Source: Sediminibacterium magnilacihabitans (GTDB lineage Bacteria > Bacteroidota > Bacteroidia > Chitinophagales > Chitinophagaceae). From it: 64,000 nucleotides of DNA. Both the position numbers and the translations under genes were made by a program. The DNA lies in the NCBI GenBank assembly GCA_002973575.1, contig PVEQ01000001.1:434001-498000 (forward strand), in the 5' to 3' direction. The notes under the pieces were generated by a model. The model had not been told where the DNA came from and made no database searches. It was given only the letters and a program-made list of their open reading frames with translations. Numbering within the stretch: the stretch's first letter is position 1; each line of letters opens with the position of its first letter. Below are positions 25,667 through 34,769 of the stretch, in pieces.

Positions 25667-25975
25667 ATGGGACAGAACTCCACAGTACCAATTTTGATAC
25701 CATTTGAACCGGAGGAATTCTGGCAACAAATTCGTTTAATCATCCGGGAGGAAGTTGCCAGAAATCAGGAGATAAGGCCAGTTAGTGACAACATTATGGA
25801 CACGCCTGGCTTAACCGAGAAGCCATTATTTAAAATGGAAGAAATTTGTAGCTTGTTCAAAGTAACCAAACCTACCATTTACGATTGGATAAAACATGGC
25901 AAATTAAAACGAGTCAAAATCCGGTCCCGCGTCTATTTTCTTGGAAGCGAAATAAGGCAATTAATGCAGGCATAA
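25667..25975 (+). CDS. Excisionase-like helix-turn-helix protein
   Basis: 102 residues: an N-terminal helical part (WQQIRLIIREEVARNQ) and a C-terminal MerR/HTH_17-type domain, MEEICSLFKVTKPTIYDWIKHGKLKRVKIRSRVYF (residues 57-92), which is the small DNA-binding domain found in excisionases and element regulators. It is the last gene of the ICE before the tRNA border, a fitting position for a recombination directionality factor. No integrase is in the window; it is probably at the other end of the element. Confidence 0.75.
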   Translation: MGQNSTVPILIPFEPEEFWQQIRLIIREEVARNQEIRPVSDNIMDTPGLTEKPLFKMEEICSLFKVTKPTIYDWIKHGKLKRVKIRSRVYFLGSEIRQLMQA

Positions 25976-25985
25976 ATGGGTTAAC

Positions 25986-26011
25986 GGCAGCAGAAAATAG
26001 CTGCCTTTTTT
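25986..26011 (+). terminator. Rho-independent terminator ending the ICE operon
   Basis: GGCAGC (25986-25991) and GCTGCC (26000-26005) form a 6-bp stem with an 8-nt loop, followed by six T. It lies 10 bp after the excisionase-like gene. Confidence 0.85.
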
Positions 26012-26161
26012 GTGGATATTTCAGATTGCTAATGCTTAACTAAATCACTTAGCAATCGTATCTTTGAAATGGTAACGATCAAGTCTGTATAAAGACAGAT
26101 AAAGTCAAGTAAAGTTCTTCGACAAATCGGGTTTTGATAGACCTAAAAATAGACCCAAAAG
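26012..26161. other. Non-coding ICE/chromosome border region
   Basis: No gene is seen. It contains short repeated words (gtctgtataaagacag, and tagacc near 26139 with tagaccc near 26151) that might be recombinase-binding arms, but the other element end is not available, so the attachment core cannot be defined. Confidence 0.3.
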
Positions 26162-26187
26162 AAAAAAGCCCCTGAAATTCAGGAGCT
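26162..26187 (-). terminator. Terminator of the tRNA-Asp gene
   Basis: On the minus strand AGCTCCTGA pairs with TCAGGGGCT (one G-T wobble that is only a mismatch on the plus strand), loop of 3, followed by six T. It ends transcription of the minus-strand tRNA 14 nt after its 3' end. Confidence 0.75.
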
Positions 26188-26201
26188 TCTCTTAAAACCT
26201 G

Positions 26202-26275
26202 CGGACCGGACGGGACTCGAACCCGCGACCTCCGCCGTGACAGGGCGGCATTCTAACCAACTGAACTACCAATCC
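26202..26275 (-). tRNA. tRNA-Asp (anticodon GUC)
   Basis: A 74-nt cloverleaf on the minus strand. The acceptor stem GGATTGG pairs with CCGGTCC (two G-U pairs), the D-arm is TAGTTCAGTTGGTTAGA, the anticodon loop CTGTCAC has GTC at 26241-26239, the T-arm GCGGGTTCGAGTCCCGT is canonical, and the discriminator is G. CCA is not encoded. It lies exactly at the change from AT-rich ICE to GC-richer chromosome with its 3' end toward the ICE, the classic orientation of an ICE integrated at a tRNA gene. Confidence 0.93.
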
Positions 26276-26373
26276 GTTCCTTAAGCACGGCCTTTACGGA
26301 CCGTTTTCGGGACGGCAAAGATAAGGGTAAACTGTTTTTTTAAACAAATCTTTCTTTAAAAAAATTCAAACCG

Positions 26374-26381
26374 TAATTTTA
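26374..26381 (+). promoter_or_regulatory. Probable accA promoter -7 box
   Basis: TAATTTTA matches TAnnTTTG at 7 of 8 positions and lies 18 bp before the accA start codon. Confidence 0.4.
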
Positions 26382-26399
26382 CCCGCTCAACACCATACT

Positions 26400-27431
26400 A
26401 TGCCCCATTACCCCAATCGTCAATTCCTTGATTTTGAGAAGCCTATCAAGGAATTGTACGAGCAGATAGAGGATACAAAAAAGCTTGCGGAAAAGAACCC
26501 CAAAATAGATTATACATCTACTATAGAACAGCTGGAAGCATCTATTATCGAAAAACGTAAAGAGATCACCCAGCACCTCACTCCCTGGCAAAGGGTGCAG
26601 TTGAGCCGCCATCCCGACAGACCCTATACCATGAAGTATATCGAGAAAATGTGCACCCATTTTGTAGAACTGCATGGCGACCGCACTTTCCGCGACGATA
26701 AAGCCATGGTGGGCGGATTTGCCCAGCTCGATGGCGAAACGGTGATGATTCTGGGGCAACAAAAAGGAACCAATACCAAGCTGCGCCAGCTGCGCAACTT
26801 CGGTATGGCCAACCCCGAAGGCTATCGCAAAGCGCTGCGACTGATGAAACTGGCCGAGAAATTCAACAAACCGGTGATCGCGCTCATCGATACCCCCGGC
26901 GCTTATCCCGGTCTGGAAGCCGAGGAAAGGGGGCAAGGTGAAGCCATCGCCCGTAATATATTGGAAATGATACGCCTCAAAGTGCCGGTGATCGTAGTCA
27001 TCATTGGCGAAGGCGCCAGCGGCGGTGCGCTGGGCATAGGTGTAGGCGATAAAGTGCTGATGATGGAAAATACCTGGTACACGGTGATCTCCCCGGAAAG
27101 TTGCAGCTCCATCCTTTGGCGCAGCTGGGAGAAAAAAGAAGTAGCGGCAGAGCAATTGCGCTTAACTGCTACCGATATGAAAGGATTCGGACTGGTTGAT
27201 GAAATCGTACACGAACCCCTCGGTGGTGCGCACTGGGATTATGCAGAAGCGGCCGCCATTTTAAAATCATACATCATAAAAAGTTTGCAGGAAATCAAAC
27301 AGAAAAACCCGCAGCAGCGCATCAACGATCGTATTGAGAAATACGGGAAGATGGGTTTCTGGACAGAAGCACCCCTCGAAGAAGAGGAGCCCGTGCTCGG
27401 TAAAAGAGAAAGTCCCGAAGATAGAATTTAG
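26400..27431 (+). CDS. accA: Acetyl-CoA carboxylase carboxyltransferase subunit alpha
   Basis: 343 residues. It transfers the carboxyl group from biotin carrier protein to acetyl-CoA, giving malonyl-CoA for fatty-acid synthesis, as an alpha2beta2 complex with AccD (not in the window). The family motifs are all present: FELHGDR-like [15 protein letters not shown] near 120, [36 protein letters not shown] and [16 protein letters not shown] (oxyanion holes of the crotonase-type fold), then [14 protein letters not shown]. The length is slightly above the usual 320 because of an Asp/Glu-rich C-terminal tail. It is followed 33 bp later by dapA. Confidence 0.97.
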   Translation: MPHYPNRQFLDFEKPIKELYEQIEDTKKLAEKNPKIDYTSTIEQLEASIIEKRKEITQHLTPWQRVQLSRHPDRPYTMKYIEKMCTHFVELHGDRTFRDDKAMVGGFAQLDGETVMILGQQKGTNTKLRQLRNFGMANPEGYRKALRLMKLAEKFNKPVIALIDTPGAYPGLEAEERGQGEAIARNILEMIRLKVPVIVVIIGEGASGGALGIGVGDKVLMMENTWYTVISPESCSSILWRSWEKKEVAAEQLRLTATDMKGFGLVDEIVHEPLGGAHWDYAEAAAILKSYIIKSLQEIKQKNPQQRINDRIEKYGKMGFWTEAPLEEEEPVLGKRESPEDRI

Positions 27432-27464
27432 CCATACAACACAGATAACAAATCAAACAAAACA

Positions 27465-28346
27465 ATGTCTTTACGTAAGCAATTACAGGGTACCGGTGTA
27501 GCACTGGTAACGCCATTCAAAACAGATGCACAGGTAGATTTCGAAGCGCTCGGAAACGTGATCGAAGCGATGATCAAAGGAGGAGTTGAATACCTCGTAA
27601 CACTGGGTACCACCGGTGAAACACCCACACTGGATAAACAGGAAAAGCTGGACATTGTTCATTATACTTTTGAAAAAGTTGCAGGCCGCGTTCCCGTAGT
27701 AGTGGGCATCGGCGGCAATAACACACAGGAGCTCATCAAAGACCTGCACCATTTTCCGCTCGAAAAAGCCGTAGCGGTATTGAGCGCTTCTCCTTACTAC
27801 AACAAACCCTCACAGGAAGGATTGTTCCAGCATTACAAAGCCATTGCGGGAGCCTCTCCCAAACCCATTATCCTGTACAACGTGCCTGGCAGAACAGGCC
27901 GTAACCTCAATGCCGATACCACACTGCGCCTGGCCAACGAAGTGCCCAATATTGCCGGTATCAAAGAAGCCAGCGGAGATATGGCGCAATGCATGCAGCT
28001 ATTGCGCGACAGGCCCGAGCAGTTCCTGATCGTAAGCGGCGACGATGCACTCGCCCTGCCTCAACTGGCCTGTGGTATGGACGGTGTGATCAGCGTGGCG
28101 GCCAACGCTTTCCCCAAACAATTCTCAGACATGGTAAGGGCCTGCCTGAAAGCCGACCTCAAAACTGCAAAAAAACTGAACGACCAACTCATGGCCGCGT
28201 ACGATCTCATGTTCGCAGAGAACAACCCTGCCGGGGTGAAAGCGTTCATGCACGAAGAAGGTTTGTTGCAGAATGTGGTTCGACTGCCGGTAGTACCGCT
28301 CAGCGCCGGCCTCCACCAGAAAGTGAAGGCGTACGGGAAACACTGA
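27465..28346 (+). CDS. dapA: 4-hydroxy-tetrahydrodipicolinate synthase
   Basis: 293 residues, a TIM-barrel lyase that condenses pyruvate with aspartate semialdehyde in the diaminopimelate/lysine pathway. The Schiff-base lysine is K167 in IAGIKEAS, the catalytic Tyr is Y138 in ILYNVPGRTG with R143, and the T49-T50 pair is in LGTTGETPTL, all as in the E. coli enzyme. Normal length and no interruptions. It is probably co-transcribed with accA, a pairing by position only. Confidence 0.96.
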   Translation: MSLRKQLQGTGVALVTPFKTDAQVDFEALGNVIEAMIKGGVEYLVTLGTTGETPTLDKQEKLDIVHYTFEKVAGRVPVVVGIGGNNTQELIKDLHHFPLEKAVAVLSASPYYNKPSQEGLFQHYKAIAGASPKPIILYNVPGRTGRNLNADTTLRLANEVPNIAGIKEASGDMAQCMQLLRDRPEQFLIVSGDDALALPQLACGMDGVISVAANAFPKQFSDMVRACLKADLKTAKKLNDQLMAAYDLMFAENNPAGVKAFMHEEGLLQNVVRLPVVPLSAGLHQKVKAYGKH

Positions 28347-28405
28347 TCCCAAAATTTCGTGATATGACATAAAAAAGAGTATTTTAACCTACTCAAATCC
28401 TGTTT

Positions 28406-29584
28406 ATGTCAACCACTGTACTGCCGGGAAAGCAACGGATCGATTCAATAGACCTCTTGCGGGGCTTTGTAATGATCATCATGGCGCTGGACCATGTGCG
28501 TGACTTTTTTCATGTAGCAGCAGTTACCGGCAACCCTACCGATATGAACACCACCACGCCGGTGTTGTTCTTTACCCGGTGGATCACCCATTTCTGTGCA
28601 CCCGTGTTTGTGTTCCTTACCGGCACAGGCGCTTTTCTTGCCGGCAGAAAAATGAGCAAACAGGAATTGTCGGCCTTCCTGTTCAAAAGAGGATTGTGGC
28701 TGATCGCAATTGAACTGGTGATCATGAATTTTATCTTCAGCTTCAACCCGCATTACTCAATAGTTGCCGTGCAGGTGATATGGGTAATTGGATGGTCGCT
28801 GGTGATCTTATCTGTGTTACATTGGCTGCCGCTCAGGGTATTGTTGATCATTGGATTGATATTGGTACTCGGCCATAACCTGCTCGATCGCTTCGATGCG
28901 CAACCGGGACAGCAGGTATTGTGGTGGGCTTTCCTGCACCAGCAGTTTTTTGATATTGTTACTCCCGATCACACCATTTTCGTTTTGTATCCGCTGATAC
29001 CATGGCCCGGGATATTATTGCTGGGTTATTGCATGGGCAGCCTGTTTACAAAAGAGTTCGATCCGGTAAAAAGAAGACAGTGGTTGTTGAAAGGAGGATT
29101 GCTGATTACCCTGGCATTCTTTGTACTCCGCTGGATCAATATCTACGGAGATCCTTCCTTGTGGGCCACACAAAAGGATGGCGTACATACTGTGCTGTCT
29201 TTTTTCAATGTTACCAAATACCCACCTTCGCTTTTATTCCTTTGCATGACATTGGGCCCGGCATTGATCGCATTGTGGGCGCTGGAAACCGCAAAAGGCA
29301 AATGGAAGAATTTCGTAGTGGTATACGGCCGCGTTCCCATGTTCTATTACCTGATTCATTTCTTCCTCATACATTTTATATGCATGATCATATTCTTCAG
29401 CAACGGTCATACATTGACTGAAGGCATGAAAGGCTTCTTCTGGTTCAGACCCGATGATTTCGGGTATAGTCTGGGTGGGGTGTACCTGATATGGGCAGCG
29501 CTGGTGTTGTCGCTCTACCCTTTATGTAAAAGATACAGTGAATACAAGGCATCGCATACCCAGTGGTGGCTGAGTTATCTATGA
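28406..29584 (+). CDS. DUF1624 / heparan-alpha-glucosaminide N-acetyltransferase-like membrane protein
   Basis: 392 residues with about ten hydrophobic segments. The N-terminal RIDSIDLLRGFVMIIMALDHVRDFF is the hallmark of the DUF1624/HGSNAT-like family of membrane acyltransferases, including the DxxRG and the following ALDH histidine. YYLIHFFLIHF near residue 315 is a second conserved His-rich segment. The family is thought to transfer acyl groups to envelope glycans; the acceptor here is unknown. It is convergent with mutS, with 3 bp between the stops. Confidence 0.85.
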   Translation: MSTTVLPGKQRIDSIDLLRGFVMIIMALDHVRDFFHVAAVTGNPTDMNTTTPVLFFTRWITHFCAPVFVFLTGTGAFLAGRKMSKQELSAFLFKRGLWLIAIELVIMNFIFSFNPHYSIVAVQVIWVIGWSLVILSVLHWLPLRVLLIIGLILVLGHNLLDRFDAQPGQQVLWWAFLHQQFFDIVTPDHTIFVLYPLIPWPGILLLGYCMGSLFTKEFDPVKRRQWLLKGGLLITLAFFVLRWINIYGDPSLWATQKDGVHTVLSFFNVTKYPPSLLFLCMTLGPALIALWALETAKGKWKNFVVVYGRVPMFYYLIHFFLIHFICMIIFFSNGHTLTEGMKGFFWFRPDDFGYSLGGVYLIWAALVLSLYPLCKRYSEYKASHTQWWLSYL

Positions 29585-29587
29585 GAA

Positions 29588-32197
29588 TTATTTGAGGAGG
29601 TCCTTGATCTCGTTGAGCTTCATCAACGCTTCAACAGGTGTGAGCCGGTTGATATCGATATCCTGTAGTTTTTTACGGATATCGCCGAATGTTTCAGAAT
29701 GCGCATCGAAAATAGAAAGCTGCAATTGCGGCGCTGCTATGTTTTTCACGGCTGTAGCGATTCCTTTGTCAGCAGTGTCTACATGTTTGGCTTCTAATTG
29801 TTTGAGGATATCATTGGCCCGGTTGATGAGTTCAGGCGGCATGCCCGCCATTTTAGCTACATGGATACCAAAACTGTGGGTGCTTCCGCCGGGCGCCAGC
29901 TTACGCAGGAAAATGATCTTATTGCCCACTTCCTTATTGGTAACATGGAAATTTTTCACACGCGGCAATTTCTCTTCCAACTCGTTCAACTCATGGTAGT
30001 GCGTGGCAAACAAGGTTTTGGGCGATGCGTGTGAACCATGCAGGTATTCCACAATACTCCAGGCAATGGAAATGCCATCGTAAGTAGAGGTGCCGCGGCC
30101 GATCTCATCGAGCAGTATAAGGCTGCGGGGGGAAATATTATTGATGATGCTGGCCGTTTCATTCATCTCCACCATAAAGGTAGATTCGCCGCCGCTCAGG
30201 TTATCGCTGGCGCCTACGCGGGTGAATATCTTATCGGTCAGCGGAACGCGTGCACTGTTGGCCGGTACAAAACTACCTATATGCGCCATCAGTGTAATGA
30301 GCGCTGTTTGGCGGAGTATGGCGCTTTTACCGCTCATATTCGGACCTGTCAATATAATGATCTGGCAGTCCGCCGGATCCAGCAAAACATCATTGGCAAT
30401 ATAAGACTCACCGGGGGGCAGGTTACGTTCAATAACAGGGTGACGGCTTTCTTTCAGTTCAAGTGAAAGCCCTTCATGCACTTCCGGTTTTTTGTAATTG
30501 AACTGGAGCGCATTGTCTGCAAAACAACAGAGGCAATCGAGCACCGCCAACATATGACCATTGATCTGTATTGGCGCGATATAAGCTTGCAGCTCAGATA
30601 CCAATGCATCGTACAATTCCAGTTCAATGGAGAGTATTTTTTCTTCAGCACCGGTAATCTTCTCTTCGTATTCTTTCAGTTCAGGGGTGATATAACGTTC
30701 TGCATTGGCCAGCGTTTGCTTGCGTATCCAGTCGCCCGGCACTTTGTTCTTGTGTGAATTCGTTACTTCCAAATAATAACCGAACACATTGTTGAAGCTG
30801 ATCTTCAAAGAACTGATGCCCGTTTTTTCTGCTTCGCGTTGTTGTATGTTCACCAGGTATTCCTTGCCGCCGCTGGCAATCTGCCGCAGTTTATCCAGCT
30901 CTTCGTGTATGCCTTCCTTGATCACGCCGCCTTTATTGGCGGCAACCGGTGGTGTATCGGGTAGTCTTTGCAGAATGGTATCTACAATTACCTCACAGGC
31001 ATCGAGCATGGAGGCCAACTGTTGCAGGTAACGGTTTGTAGCCGCTGTACACCATGATTTGATGAGCGCCACCTGTTGCAATCCTTTGGCCAGGTGCATC
31101 ACTTCGCGCGGGTTGATCTTCTTCAAAGGGATCTTGCTCACCAGGCGTTCAATATCGCCACATATTTTAATGGCCTGCACCAGTTCTTTGCGCAGTTCCG
31201 GTTGCAGGATGAGGAATTCAACAGCATCTAATCTTTCCTGGATTTTTCCTATGTCTTTCAAAGGGAACAACATCCACCTGCGCAGCAAACGTGCGCCCAT
31301 GGGACTTGCCGTTTGATCCAATACTTTCAATAAACTATTGCCCTGTTCTGTTCCGGTGTTCAATAATTCCAGGTTGCGGATGGTGAAACGGTCCATCCAC
31401 AGAAAATCATCCCTTTCAATCCTTTGCACTGCAGTAATATGCTGCAGGTTGGGATGTTCTGTTTCTTTGAGATAATACAGAATGGCGCCGGCGGCAACAA
31501 TGCCGGCCGGCATATTTTCAATGCCGTATCCTTTCAGTGAATGGGTCTGGAAATGTTTGAGCAGGCTTTCTGTAGCAAACGCTTCATCAAAGATCCAGCT
31601 CTCCATTGTATAAGTATAGAAGCGGGTGCCGTAATTTTCTTTGAAATGTTTCTGGTAGCTCCGCTGGAAGATCACTTCTGCCGGCCGGAGACTCTGCAAT
31701 AATTTATCTATGTATTCCTGGTTTCCTTCGGCAACAAAAAATTCGCCCGTGGATATATCAAGGAAAGCAGCGCCACTGTTGGCCTGGTCGGTAAAATAAA
31801 TAGCCGCTAAAAAATTGTTGCTGTTCTGCTCCAGCAGTTTGTCATTCGTGGCTACGCCGGGCGTAACCATTTCGGTAACACCGCGCTTGACAATGCCTTT
31901 GACCGATTTGGGATCTTCCAACTGGTCGCAGATCGCTACGCGGTGGCCGGCTTTTACCAGCTTATGCAGGTAAGTGTCCAGCGCATGATGCGGGAACCCG
32001 GCCAGTTCGCTCGATGCTGCCGCACCATTATTTCTTTTGGTGAGTGTAATGCCCAATACTTTCGAGGCAATGATGGCATCTTCTCCAAACGTCTCGTAAA
32101 AATCACCTACCCGGAACAACAATACGGCATCGGGATATCGTTGTTTGATGGCCCTGTGTTGCTGCATCAGCGGGGTATCGGCGGCAGATTTAGACAT
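29588..32197 (-). CDS. mutS: DNA mismatch repair protein MutS
   Basis: 869 residues. The mismatch-binding N-terminal domain begins at once (TPLMQQHRAIKQRYPDAVLLFRVGDFYETFGEDA, with the Phe-x-Glu wedge motif FYE). The C-terminal ABC-type ATPase has Walker A TGPNMSGKS, the signature NLSGGESTFMVEM, Walker B SLILLDEIGRGTSTYDG and the FATHYHEL switch. It recognises mispaired bases and recruits MutL. ATG 32197 is the start: the frame stays open upstream to 32575, but that part overlaps the divergent methyltransferase gene and has no MutS similarity. A perfect -7 box lies only 6 bp before this ATG. Confidence 0.97.
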   Translation of the reverse strand: MSKSAADTPLMQQHRAIKQRYPDAVLLFRVGDFYETFGEDAIIASKVLGITLTKRNNGAAASSELAGFPHHALDTYLHKLVKAGHRVAICDQLEDPKSVKGIVKRGVTEMVTPGVATNDKLLEQNSNNFLAAIYFTDQANSGAAFLDISTGEFFVAEGNQEYIDKLLQSLRPAEVIFQRSYQKHFKENYGTRFYTYTMESWIFDEAFATESLLKHFQTHSLKGYGIENMPAGIVAAGAILYYLKETEHPNLQHITAVQRIERDDFLWMDRFTIRNLELLNTGTEQGNSLLKVLDQTASPMGARLLRRWMLFPLKDIGKIQERLDAVEFLILQPELRKELVQAIKICGDIERLVSKIPLKKINPREVMHLAKGLQQVALIKSWCTAATNRYLQQLASMLDACEVIVDTILQRLPDTPPVAANKGGVIKEGIHEELDKLRQIASGGKEYLVNIQQREAEKTGISSLKISFNNVFGYYLEVTNSHKNKVPGDWIRKQTLANAERYITPELKEYEEKITGAEEKILSIELELYDALVSELQAYIAPIQINGHMLAVLDCLCCFADNALQFNYKKPEVHEGLSLELKESRHPVIERNLPPGESYIANDVLLDPADCQIIILTGPNMSGKSAILRQTALITLMAHIGSFVPANSARVPLTDKIFTRVGASDNLSGGESTFMVEMNETASIINNISPRSLILLDEIGRGTSTYDGISIAWSIVEYLHGSHASPKTLFATHYHELNELEEKLPRVKNFHVTNKEVGNKIIFLRKLAPGGSTHSFGIHVAKMAGMPPELINRANDILKQLEAKHVDTADKGIATAVKNIAAPQLQLSIFDAHSETFGDIRKKLQDIDINRLTPVEALMKLNEIKDLLK

Positions 32198-32202
32198 GGC
32201 AA

Positions 32203-32256
32203 CAAATATAGGGGAATCATCCCTATACATTTTATGAACAGCGGGGGTTACCTTTG
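32203..32256. promoter_or_regulatory. Divergent -7 boxes for mutS and the TrmH-type gene
   Basis: CAAATATA (32203-32210) is TATATTTG on the minus strand, ending 5 bp before the mutS ATG. TACCTTTG (32249-32256) is a perfect plus-strand box ending 4 bp before ATG 32261. With transcription starting about 7 bp after the box, both mRNAs would be leaderless or nearly so. Confidence 0.55.
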
Positions 32257-32260
32257 TGTC

Positions 32261-32794
32261 ATGCGCAAACTGAGTATGGACGAATTGGGGCGAAAAACGG
32301 TAGATGAATTCAAGCAGTCGGCCAAGAACCCCATCCTGATCGTACTGGACAATATCCGCAGCATGCACAATGTGGGCAGCGTATTCAGAACGGCAGATGC
32401 TTTCCTGGCCGAAGGAATATGTCTTTGCGGATACACCCCCCAACCTCCACACCGCGATATACATAAAACGGCATTGGGCGCTACTGAAACGGTGGACTGG
32501 ATTTATTTTCCCCATACCATCGATGCCGTACGGCAACTCAAAGAGCAGGGATACCGTATTTATGGTATTGAACAAACACAGGGAAGTATTTCATTGGAAC
32601 AATTCCCCATTACAGGTGATAAAACAGCGCTTGTATTTGGCAACGAAGTGGAAGGCGTGGACCAGGAAGTGTTGCAATTATGCGATGGTTGCATTGAAAT
32701 ACCCCAGTTGGGCATGAAACATTCATTGAATATATCTGTAGCGGCGGGCATTGTCCTTTGGGAAATGGTGCGCGCTTCCATTCATCATACGTAA
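32261..32794 (+). CDS. SpoU/TrmH-family RNA 2'-O-methyltransferase
   Basis: 177 residues: a SPOUT (trefoil-knot) methyltransferase with motif 1 DNIRSMHNVGSVFRTADAF (30-48), motif 2 ALVFGNEVEGV and motif 3 IPQLGMKHSLNISVAAGIVLWE. Asn37 and Arg43 are the catalytic-loop residues of this family. It methylates a tRNA or rRNA ribose; the exact target cannot be told. ATG 32261 is preferred; another in-frame ATG lies at 32234 but precedes the -7 box. The much longer frame from 31943 overlaps mutS and is not real. Confidence 0.88.
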   Translation: MRKLSMDELGRKTVDEFKQSAKNPILIVLDNIRSMHNVGSVFRTADAFLAEGICLCGYTPQPPHRDIHKTALGATETVDWIYFPHTIDAVRQLKEQGYRIYGIEQTQGSISLEQFPITGDKTALVFGNEVEGVDQEVLQLCDGCIEIPQLGMKHSLNISVAAGIVLWEMVRASIHHT

Positions 32795-32802
32795 TTTTAA
32801 TC

Positions 32803-33675
32803 ATGGCTACCGTTAAAAACTACCTGAGTTTAGTCAAGTTTTCGCACACCATTTTTGCATTGCCCTTTGCCATGATCGGTTTCTTTCTGGGCGTGCACCA
32901 GGCATCGGATGCTTCGCACCTCGCCATCAAATTCTTGCTGGTGTTGGTATGCATGCTTACGGCGCGCAGCGCGGCTATGGCATTCAACCGTTATCTCGAC
33001 AGGAGCTTCGATGCACAAAACCCACGCACCGCCATACGGGAAATACCGCAGGGCATCATTTCACCCGATCATGCATTGCGTTTTGTGATCATCAATTGCT
33101 TGTTGTTTGTGATCGCGTGCTGGTTGATCAATACGGTTTGTTTGTACCTGGCACCTATTGCATTATTTGTTATTTTATTTTACAGTTATACCAAACGGTT
33201 CACACCTCTTTGTCACCTGGTATTAGGGCTCGGACTTTCACTGGCTCCCATCGGAGCCTACCTGGCTGTTACCGGCTCATTCAGCCTGCTGCCGATTCTT
33301 TTTTCATTGGCAGTGATCTTTTGGGTAAGCGGTTTCGATATTATTTATGCTTTGCAGGATGTAGACTTCGACCGTTCGCAACACCTCTATTCCATTCCAG
33401 CAGCGCTGGGTAAAGCCAGGGCATTACGTGTTTCTGAATTATTGCACCTGCTCAGCGCAGCGTGCGTAATCATGGCAGGCTTCAGCGGTGAATTTCATTG
33501 GTTATACTGGATAGGGATATTGGTATTCGCAGGCATGCTCATTTATCAACATTCCATTGTTAAGCCGAACGACCTGCGCCGGGTGAACATCGCTTTCATG
33601 ACCGCCAATGGTATTGCCAGCGTTATCTTCGGCCTCCTGGTAATCCTGGATATGATCTTATTATCTAACAACTAA
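32803..33675 (+). CDS. UbiA-family prenyltransferase (MqnP/UbiA type)
   Basis: 290 residues with eight or nine transmembrane segments. The two Asp-rich prenyl-diphosphate/Mg motifs are N62-R-Y-L-D66-R-S-F-D70 and DVDFD (about 187-191). The pattern KFSHTIFALPFAMIGF and NPRTAIREIP is that of the UbiA group that works in menaquinone synthesis by the futalosine pathway (MqnP) or in ubiquinone synthesis; a menaquinone role fits this phylum but is inference. It starts 8 bp after the TrmH-type gene. Confidence 0.87.
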   Translation: MATVKNYLSLVKFSHTIFALPFAMIGFFLGVHQASDASHLAIKFLLVLVCMLTARSAAMAFNRYLDRSFDAQNPRTAIREIPQGIISPDHALRFVIINCLLFVIACWLINTVCLYLAPIALFVILFYSYTKRFTPLCHLVLGLGLSLAPIGAYLAVTGSFSLLPILFSLAVIFWVSGFDIIYALQDVDFDRSQHLYSIPAALGKARALRVSELLHLLSAACVIMAGFSGEFHWLYWIGILVFAGMLIYQHSIVKPNDLRRVNIAFMTANGIASVIFGLLVILDMILLSNN

Positions 33676-33697
33676 CAACTATCAACTCACAACTCAA

Positions 33698-34126
33698 ATG
33701 CCACGCATCCTCTGCATAGATTATGGCGGTAAACGAACCGGGATCGCAGTAACAGATCCTTTGAAGATCATTGCCAGCGGATTGACCACTGTGGACACTA
33801 AAGAACTGATCCCATTCCTGAAAAAATACATGCAAACAGAAGCAGTAGAGTTGATCTTGATTGGTGAGCCACTGGATTTAAACGACCAGGAAACCCATGC
33901 CACCCCATTGGTGCGGGCTGCGATACAAAAGTTAAAAAAAGAGTTTCCCGCCATCCCCATACAAACGGTTGACGAGCGCTTTACCTCCAAAATGGCTTCC
34001 AGGGCCATGATAGAAATGGGTATGAAAAAGAAAGACCGGCAGAACAAAAAACTGGTAGACGAAATCGCGGCTACCATCATGTTGCAGGAGTATTTACAGC
34101 ATTCCGGCACAGGTTTTGAGTTCTGA
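33698..34126 (+). CDS. ruvX: Putative pre-16S rRNA nuclease / Holliday junction resolvase YqgF
   Basis: 142 residues with the RNase H-like YqgF fold: LCIDYGGKRTGIAVTD at the start (catalytic D8), VDERFTSKMASRAM in the middle and DEIAATIMLQEYL near the C-terminus with the last acidic residue. The enzyme takes part in 16S rRNA 5'-end maturation and has been proposed as a resolvase. It is followed by def, 64 bp on. Confidence 0.93.
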   Translation: MPRILCIDYGGKRTGIAVTDPLKIIASGLTTVDTKELIPFLKKYMQTEAVELILIGEPLDLNDQETHATPLVRAAIQKLKKEFPAIPIQTVDERFTSKMASRAMIEMGMKKKDRQNKKLVDEIAATIMLQEYLQHSGTGFEF

Positions 34127-34190
34127 CTTACTCTTTTTTAGTTTTTTGCCGGTATTTTTGCGCTCATTACTCATTAAACCAAGCAGATCG

Positions 34191-34769
34191 ATGATTCTTC
34201 CAATTGTGGCTTATGGCGCTGCGGTGCTAAGGAAAGTGGGAGCGGATATTACGCCTGATTACCCCAGGCTGGAACAATTAATAGCCGATATGTGGGAAAC
34301 CATGTATGCCAGCAATGGCGTTGGACTGGCGGCTCCGCAGATTAACAAGGATATTCGTTTGTTCGTGATGGACAGCGCACAGATATTCGAACACCTCGAA
34401 GAAGAAGAGAAAAAACAATACAGCGATGCCCCCGGTATCAAAAAGGTATTCATCAACGCGCATATCAAAGAACTTAATGGGCACGAGTGGGCGTACAACG
34501 AAGGATGCCTGAGTATTCCCAATATCAGGGAAGACATCAGCAGGCCCGCAGAAGTGGTGCTGGAGTATATGGACGAACAATTCCAGCAACACAAAGAAAC
34601 CTTCACAGGACTTTCCGCCCGTATCATTTTACACGAATACGACCATATTGATGGAAAACTTTTCATCGACTACCTGAAACCTTTGAAGAAAAAAATGTTA
34701 CAGGGCAAGTTGACCGATATCAGCAAGGGCAAGACCAAAGTGGATTATAAAATGATATTCATCAAATGA
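34191..34769 (+). CDS. def: Peptide deformylase
   Basis: 192 residues from ATG 34191; the longer frame from 34116 overlaps ruvX and adds no conserved sequence. It removes the N-terminal formyl group from nascent proteins. The three signature motifs are present: GVGLAAPQI (43-51), EGCLS (104-108, metal ligand C106) and HEYDH (148-152, ligands H148 and H152, catalytic E149). There is a short acidic insert (EEEKKQYSDA) around 70-80, common in this phylum. It overlaps the next gene by ATGA. Confidence 0.96.
   Translation: MILPIVAYGAAVLRKVGADITPDYPRLEQLIADMWETMYASNGVGLAAPQINKDIRLFVMDSAQIFEHLEEEEKKQYSDAPGIKKVFINAHIKELNGHEWAYNEGCLSIPNIREDISRPAEVVLEYMDEQFQQHKETFTGLSARIILHEYDHIDGKLFIDYLKPLKKKMLQGKLTDISKGKTKVDYKMIFIK

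Noticed and set aside
26162..26187. Plus-strand terminator for the ICE operon
   Set aside because: The stem has a mismatch on the plus strand that becomes a G-U pair only on the minus strand, and the T-run is on the minus strand; it belongs to the tRNA.
31943..32260. N-terminal extension of the TrmH-type methyltransferase
   Set aside because: It is antisense to the conserved start of mutS and lacks any methyltransferase motif.
32198..32575. N-terminal extension of mutS by 126 residues
   Set aside because: It overlaps the divergent TrmH-type gene, shows no MutS similarity, and the conserved MutS start (MSKSAADTPLMQQH) lies at 32197.
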